A DNA stretch of 25,000 nt from a virus: the IMG/VR virus record IMGVR_UViG_3300042691_045951, positions 1-25,000 of that record; one strand, 5' to 3'. The number at the start of each line of letters is the position of its first letter. Positions within the stretch are counted from its first letter, which is position 1. The notes under the pieces were generated by a model, which saw nothing but the letters and a program-made list of their open reading frames with translations, was not told the DNA's origin and searched no databases. Positions 21,115 to 25,000 of this stretch are shown here, one piece after another. A program made the translations under genes and the position numbers.

Positions 21115-24100
21115 GTATAGGTAGAAATTCGTTATCAAGATCCCTCATTTGACCTTCAATTATAGCTATTATAGCTCCAATGGTCCATAAGTCAGTATCG
21201 GTTGCTTCATTCTGTTTAGCTTTTGCATCTTCTACTGCTTTTTTACCAGCTTCAAGGTTCTTTTCTATTGCAGATATAGCTTTTTGAATTGATTCTTTCT
21301 TATCTTCCGGAGCTTCTGCTAATTGAGATTTTTTATCACCTAAAGCTTTTTCGATACCTTTTAATTTATCTTCGGCAACTCTAATTTGATAGGCTTTCTT
21401 TTTAGCTTCAATTTCTTCAGGAGTATCTCCTTTTTGAGGTTGTTCTTCCGTCTTAACTTCTTTCTTAGAAGGTTCAGAAACCGAGGAACCTTTAAGTTCT
21501 TCTTTTTGTTTCTGGTTTATTTTCTGATTAAGCTCGAATTCTTTTTTAGAGTCCTTCTTCAATTGCTCTTTCTGATCTGCTATTTTATCAGCCTGTTCAG
21601 GCGTAGCATTCTTATCTGCATCTTCATCTGAAGCAGCCTCGTCGGCTTTTAGTTGCTGAGTTTTTTCTTTAGATTCACCTTCGGCATCTTTTGCTTTACT
21701 TTCCAATTCTTTCTTTTGATCAGGATCTACCGTCATAGCGGCTAATTGCTGATTAAATTTAATTCTATTTTGGAGTCTCAATCCGGCAACGAATTTCTTA
21801 AGCATACCATTGTTACCAACTATTTCGTCGGTTTCTGCCATTAAAGCATTGATTTCTTCATTTCTAGCTGTTAATTCGCCACTAAGTCGATTTTCTATAT
21901 CGCTTATTTCTGCTTTAATTTTATCAATCTCCTCTTTTTTATTCTTTTCTTCGTCTGCATCAGCATCCTCTTCTTCCTTTTTCTTCTTCGCTTCTTCTTC
22001 AGCTTTAAGTTTATCTTCTTCCGATTTAAGATCTACACCAGTAGCTTTTTTAACTGATTCTTGCTCTCTCATTTTCTTAACTCGGAGCTGGTCTATTTGA
22101 TTCTTTAATGCAGCCTTTTCTTTAGGATCTTCTGTATTTTTCATTTCCTCCTCTAGACCTGCGATTTCATCGTTAATCTTTTGGATCTCTTTGAAAGATG
22201 CATCCGCCTGAGCCATTTTCTTGGCTTCTTCTTCTTTCTCTTTTGATAATTTTACATCTCCTTCTAATTTGGCTTTTGCACCAGTTAATTTAGCTTTTTG
22301 CTGTTTAAGAGGCATCTCTTTTGCCGTATATGCAGCCATCTCTTTATTAAATTTCTCAGTTGCGGCTCCGTCTTTGGTAGCATCTCCTGTAGTTGCAGGT
22401 TTTTCGGGTTTTGATGTAGCCAAATTGGCTAATTCTTGATCTACCTTATCGATTTCGTCTTGAAGTTCTTCGATCTTCTGCTCTTTAGATTTTGTATCAT
22501 CTCCAGTTATATCGTCTGCAGTAGTTTCTTCTCCTGTCTTATCATCGGTGGTTTCTTCCCCTGACTTATCATCAGTAGTTTCTTCTCCCGACTTATCATC
22601 TGATGGAGGTGTAGTTTCTTCTCCTGATTTATCGTCTTTAGTTTCGCCTGACTTATCGTCTGATGGAGGAGTAGTTTCTTCTCCCGACTTATCATCTTTG
22701 GTTTCTCCTGACTTATCGTCTTTGTCTTCTTTGTCGTCTTCTGGTTCTTCGGCAGGTGCATTAGCAGCAACATCAACATCAGAAGATTTACCGCTCTTTA
22801 ATGCGGCAATTTGATCTTCTAGCTTTTTAATAGTATTTCCTATAGAAGCTTTTGAATCTCCTTCTGCAGTTTTTTCTCTTTCTTGTGCAGCGGCTAATTC
22901 AGCTTCAAGTTCTTTGATCTTTAATTCCGTAGCTTCCGCTTGAAGTTTTTCTTTTTCAGTTTCTTCTAGAATCAAAGAATAGGATTCGAGTATTGATTTT
23001 CTCAATCTTAATGATGCTCTTAATCTTTCCGAAATTAGTGATCTTTTATATTCTATATCGTCTAGTTCTTCGTCTAATCGATCCAATGTATTACCAAAGT
23101 TAGGACATATAGCATCAAAATCGAAAGATTCGTTTTTCTCTAGTTTCTTCTTAATCTCTGCCTGTTTGTCGTATATAGATTGAAGCTTATCTTCATATTC
23201 CTTTTTCATGTCAGATATAGCATCATACATATCCATATCATGGTTATCTTGTTGATCCGCATCCCAATCAGGATCTCTTTCATCATCGAATTTCTTACGA
23301 ATCTCGTCTTCTTTATCTGATTGCTCTTGGTTTATAGATTCTTCTTCAGCATCAAGCTTTTCTAATTCAGCTTTTAATGCTTCTTCATCATCACCGCCTT
23401 CATCTTCCTTTGGCTCTTCAGCAGGTTCTTCCTTCGGTTCTTCCTTCGGCTCTTCAGCAGGTTCTTCCTTTGGCTCCTCTTTAGGTTCTTCAGCAGGTTC
23501 TTCCTTCGGTTCTTCCTTTGGCTCCTCTTTAGGTTCTTCTGCTGGTTTTTCTTCAGCTTCTTTATCTCCTTCAGGACCTAAGTCTTTTATTTCTTGTCTT
23601 TTATCTACCCATTGTGAATAGAAATCGGCGGCGGTCTTTAATTGTGCAGCAACTGCCAAATCAGTTTTAGCACCTTTATCGCCTTTAAGTTCTTTGATTT
23701 GACCGCTAAGTTCTCTATTCTCAGCTCTAATAGTTTTAATCTCTACATTAAGTTCTCGTCTTTTTTGTAAAGGTTGTCCTTGCTTTTGGTCTTTAAGACC
23801 TTTTACCTTTTCTCTATTAGATTTCTTTTGTTCTCTTAGCTTCTCAATCTGAGCATCGATTTTCTTGTTTTTAGCAGCTTCTTTTTCCTTGTCACTAGGT
23901 CCGCCTTTAGCATCCGGTTTGCCTTCAGGTTTTTTAGGTCCATCAGGTTTTTTAGGTCCATCTTTCTTCTTTGCAGCAGGCTTCTTCTTCATAGCCGGCT
24001 TTTGTGGTCTGGCAGGTTTTCTCTTTGCTACTTCTAAAAGTCTAGTGTAATTTTCGTTTTCTGATAGATCAAATTCAGAAAAAGCTTCTATAACTTCTTC

Positions 24101-24241
24101 TGCACTCATTTGATCGCTAAATTCAAACTCATATTCACTAGAAACGCTGTCTATAAATTTGGATATCAAATTCCTTTCCTCCATGAGCTTATACTCCTGT
24201 AGCATTTGATACTCCAATAACAATTTATTTAGGTTTTCCAT
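21107..24241 (-). CDS. Very large charged coiled-coil and low-complexity protein
   Basis: This 1044-residue protein starts at MENLNKLLLEYQML. ATG 24241 lies 11 bases after the preceding stop; an ATG 26 codons earlier would overlap that gene by 68 bases. The composition is extreme in Lys, Glu, Asp, Ala and Gln. Order: a helical N-terminus (1-70), a Pro/Lys-rich stretch (about 75-115), long coiled coils, an acidic EEPKEEPAEEP repeat (about 230-280), more coiled coil, a DDKSGEETT repeat (about 500-570), then coiled coils to a compact C-terminus with a hydrophobic patch (LWTIGAIIAIIEGQM). No enzyme motif and no cysteine-rich region is visible. Such a protein could be a scaffold or core protein of the prohead, an internal head protein or a cytoskeleton-like filament. 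No family recognised. It stands just upstream of the zinc-ribbon and ligase genes. Confidence 0.65.
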   Translation of the reverse strand: MENLNKLLLEYQMLQEYKLMEERNLISKFIDSVSSEYEFEFSDQMSAEEVIEAFSEFDLSENENYTRLLEVAKRKPARPQKPAMKKKPAAKKKDGPKKPDGPKKPEGKPDAKGGPSDKEKEAAKNKKIDAQIEKLREQKKSNREKVKGLKDQKQGQPLQKRRELNVEIKTIRAENRELSGQIKELKGDKGAKTDLAVAAQLKTAADFYSQWVDKRQEIKDLGPEGDKEAEEKPAEEPKEEPKEEPKEEPAEEPKEEPKEEPAEEPKEEPKEEPAEEPKEDEGGDDEEALKAELEKLDAEEESINQEQSDKEDEIRKKFDDERDPDWDADQQDNHDMDMYDAISDMKKEYEDKLQSIYDKQAEIKKKLEKNESFDFDAICPNFGNTLDRLDEELDDIEYKRSLISERLRASLRLRKSILESYSLILEETEKEKLQAEATELKIKELEAELAAAQEREKTAEGDSKASIGNTIKKLEDQIAALKSGKSSDVDVAANAPAEEPEDDKEDKDDKSGETKDDKSGEETTPPSDDKSGETKDDKSGEETTPPSDDKSGEETTDDKSGEETTDDKTGEETTADDITGDDTKSKEQKIEELQDEIDKVDQELANLATSKPEKPATTGDATKDGAATEKFNKEMAAYTAKEMPLKQQKAKLTGAKAKLEGDVKLSKEKEEEAKKMAQADASFKEIQKINDEIAGLEEEMKNTEDPKEKAALKNQIDQLRVKKMREQESVKKATGVDLKSEEDKLKAEEEAKKKKEEEDADADEEKNKKEEIDKIKAEISDIENRLSGELTARNEEINALMAETDEIVGNNGMLKKFVAGLRLQNRIKFNQQLAAMTVDPDQKKELESKAKDAEGESKEKTQQLKADEAASDEDADKNATPEQADKIADQKEQLKKDSKKEFELNQKINQKQKEELKGSSVSEPSKKEVKTEEQPQKGDTPEEIEAKKKAYQIRVAEDKLKGIEKALGDKKSQLAEAPEDKKESIQKAISAIEKNLEAGKKAVEDAKAKQNEATDTDLWTIGAIIAIIEGQMRDLDNEFLPIHG
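22519..22740. repeat. In-frame tandem repeats coding for DDKSGEETT-type units
   Basis: About 220 bases within the 1044-residue protein gene carry about ten imperfect units (mostly 24-39 bases) that encode DDKSGEETTPPS, DDKSGETK and DDKTGEETTA. They are coding low complexity, not a CRISPR array: the units are contiguous and keep frame. Confidence 0.85.
23403..23545. repeat. In-frame tandem repeats coding for EEPKEEPAEEP units
   Basis: About 140 bases encode alternating EEPK and EEPA units, a Glu/Pro/Lys low-complexity linker in the 1044-residue protein. Units of 12 bases differ at wobble positions, so the protein sequence rather than the DNA seems to be kept. Confidence 0.85.
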
Positions 24242-24251
24242 TAAAGGTTTA

Positions 24252-24833
24252 TTATTTTTCTGCTTTATCTCCACCTCCACCAGGTGCCATTCCAGGCCAT
24301 TCAATCTTTTGAATCTCACCTAATGCAGCAAGTTTCTTTTTCAATGCTGCTAGATCTTTATAGCCGGCATTTAATTTATTCATTTCGGCTGCAAATTCAG
24401 CATCTACTGCTTTTTTAGCTTTCTTCTTTTTGAAGAGATATTGAATCCATTTACCAACACCGATAGCCGCACCGGCAACTCCGGCAGCCACAGCAGCACC
24501 ACCGGCAATAACAAGTCCAGTGGCAGATTCGGTATCTTTTTCAGGATTGTAAGGTACTTGACCTTCACCGGCCTCAATGATTATTTCGAAATCTTCATGA
24601 TCTCTTTCATTGAATCCAAAAGATTCATATAGGTGGTCAAGAATTGGGAATGGGTTTAATTCGTAAGATTCGCACATATGTCCAACTCCAGTAGAACTTA
24701 ATAGTAAAAGGAATCTGATAGCATCATCAAATTCTGCACGTTTAGGTACGTAGTTGTAGGTATTACACAATACCACATATTCATTAAGTTCGTCTCTGAG
24801 TTTAATATATTCAGAAGGCTCTATTAGTCTCAT
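24252..24833 (-). CDS. Protein with a central Gly/Ala-rich membrane-type segment
   Basis: This 193-residue protein has an N-terminal helical part (1-95), a Gly/Ala-rich hydrophobic stretch (GLVIAGGAAVAAGVAGAAIGVGKWI, about 106-130), a very basic patch (LFKKKKAKKA) and a coiled-coil-like C-terminus ending in GMAPGGGGDKAEK. The stretch could cross a membrane or pack in a virion shell. No family recognised. The next gene (1044 residues) starts 11 bases after the stop. GCATATAACTAG and a GATATATA box precede its start. Confidence 0.6.
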   Translation of the reverse strand: MRLIEPSEYIKLRDELNEYVVLCNTYNYVPKRAEFDDAIRFLLLLSSTGVGHMCESYELNPFPILDHLYESFGFNERDHEDFEIIIEAGEGQVPYNPEKDTESATGLVIAGGAAVAAGVAGAAIGVGKWIQYLFKKKKAKKAVDAEFAAEMNKLNAGYKDLAALKKKLAALGEIQKIEWPGMAPGGGGDKAEK

Positions 24834-24857
24834 ATCTAGTTATATGCCTATTTTTTC

Positions 24858-24865
24858 TATATATC
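24858..24865 (-). promoter_or_regulatory. Candidate GATATATA box
   Basis: The minus strand reads GAGATATATAGAAAAAATAG about 25 bases upstream of the ATG at 24833, between a terminator and the first gene of a unit. This is the best-placed of the recurring boxes, since a promoter is needed after the terminator. Confidence 0.4.
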
Positions 24866-24884
24866 TCAAAAAAATCAAATAAAA

Positions 24885-24912
24885 AAAGAGCCTCACCGAA
24901 GTGAAGCTCTTT
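24885..24912 (-). terminator. Rho-independent terminator with UUCG loop
   Basis: On the minus strand AAAGAGCTTCAC and GTGAGGCTCTTT form a 12-pair stem (one U-G wobble) closed by TTCG and followed by a run of T. On the plus strand the wobble becomes a C-A mismatch, so it serves the minus-strand gene ending at 24933. Confidence 0.88.
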
Positions 24913-24932
24913 AATATGGTTAAGTATAAAGA

Positions 24933-25000
24933 TTATACTAGTGAACCAAGTTCAGCAGCAAGGTTAACTCCTGAAGTTAAGTACATAGTTTCTGGGTGGA
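24933..25000 (-). CDS. C-terminal fragment of an unidentified protein (cut by window edge)
   Basis: An open frame enters at base 25000 and ends at a TAA (complement of 24933-24935), giving 21 residues, HPETMYLTSGVNLAAELGSLV at the C-terminus. A terminator 20 bases downstream supports it as a true gene end. Too little is visible to name it; a late structural protein is plausible. Confidence 0.65.
   Translation of the reverse strand, partial: HPETMYLTSGVNLAAELGSLV

Noticed and set aside
22519-22740. Regular repeats that could suggest a CRISPR array
   Set aside because: The units are contiguous without unique spacers, vary at third codon positions, and keep the reading frame.
22548-22814. Long plus-strand frame opposite the 1044-residue gene, rich in Ser, Pro and Val, and similar frames at 21386-22439
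   Set aside because: They are antisense readings of Lys/Glu/Asp-rich repeats, which lack stops in that frame by composition. The repeats make sense only as DDKSGEETT units on the minus strand.
1-25000. tRNA genes, integrase or attachment sites, insertion sequences
   Set aside because: I saw no tRNA-like cloverleaf, no integrase or transposase, and no terminal inverted repeats with target duplications. Nothing in the window points to lysogeny.

Overview
The window looks like part of a tailed double-stranded DNA phage genome: a myovirus with a contractile tail, distantly T4-like. The main evidence is a block on the minus strand in T4 late-gene order: a small-terminase candidate (gp16-like), large terminase (gp17-like), tail sheath (gp18-like) and tail tube (gp19-like). 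Homologues of T4 RNase H and the clamp-loader ATPase gp44 lie upstream of it. The DNA is AT-rich. Start codons are preceded by A/T-rich sequence with almost no Shine-Dalgarno motif, a pattern typical of Bacteroidota mRNAs, so a Bacteroidota (perhaps flavobacterial) host is my best guess, but it is an inference.

Layout, in the direction of minus-strand transcription (high to low coordinates). 25000-24933: the end of an unidentified gene, closed by a UUCG hairpin terminator. 24833-19146: a membrane-segment protein, a 1044-residue highly charged low-complexity protein, a zinc-ribbon protein, and a RimK-type ATP-grasp ligase fused to a RimB-type retropepsin-like domain. 17566-19084 (plus strand, the only plus-strand genes): a two-gene operon of an S-adenosylmethionine decarboxylase-like enzyme and a complete Rieske oxygenase, closed by a strong terminator. 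17411-14876: small genes, the gp44-like clamp loader, a protein of unknown function and a Dps/ferritin-like protein. 14787-13043: RNase H and small proteins. 13056-3041: a possible gp62-like clamp-loader subunit, unknown proteins, a lectin-fold structural protein, terminases, a 1087-residue sheath, a tiny holin-like protein and the tail tube, ending at a terminator. 2802-222: GalE, a methyltransferase and a glycosyltransferase. 139-1: the start of another gene.

The most striking observation is that four unrelated proteins (glycosyltransferase, Dps-like protein, a 162-residue unknown and the RimK-RimB fusion) begin with the same kind of short peptide: a hydrophobic [I/F]-L-x-[F/Y]-[D/N]-[D/E]-F core followed by [L/I]-x-E and then Ala or Ser. 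This matches the capsid-targeting peptides of T4 internal head proteins and the [L/I]-x-E cleavage rule of the T4 prohead protease gp21. I infer that these proteins are packaged in the head, trimmed, and perhaps injected with the DNA. The cargo would be a ribosome- or protein-modifying ligase/protease, a Dps-like DNA or iron protein, a glycosyltransferase and an unknown.

The second feature is a 77-bp sequence repeated exactly at 141-217 and 14794-14870. It combines a terminator with a 29-bp near-palindrome directly upstream of a start codon, and a third, partly conserved copy lies at 17419-17501. It looks like a reusable boundary between transcription units.
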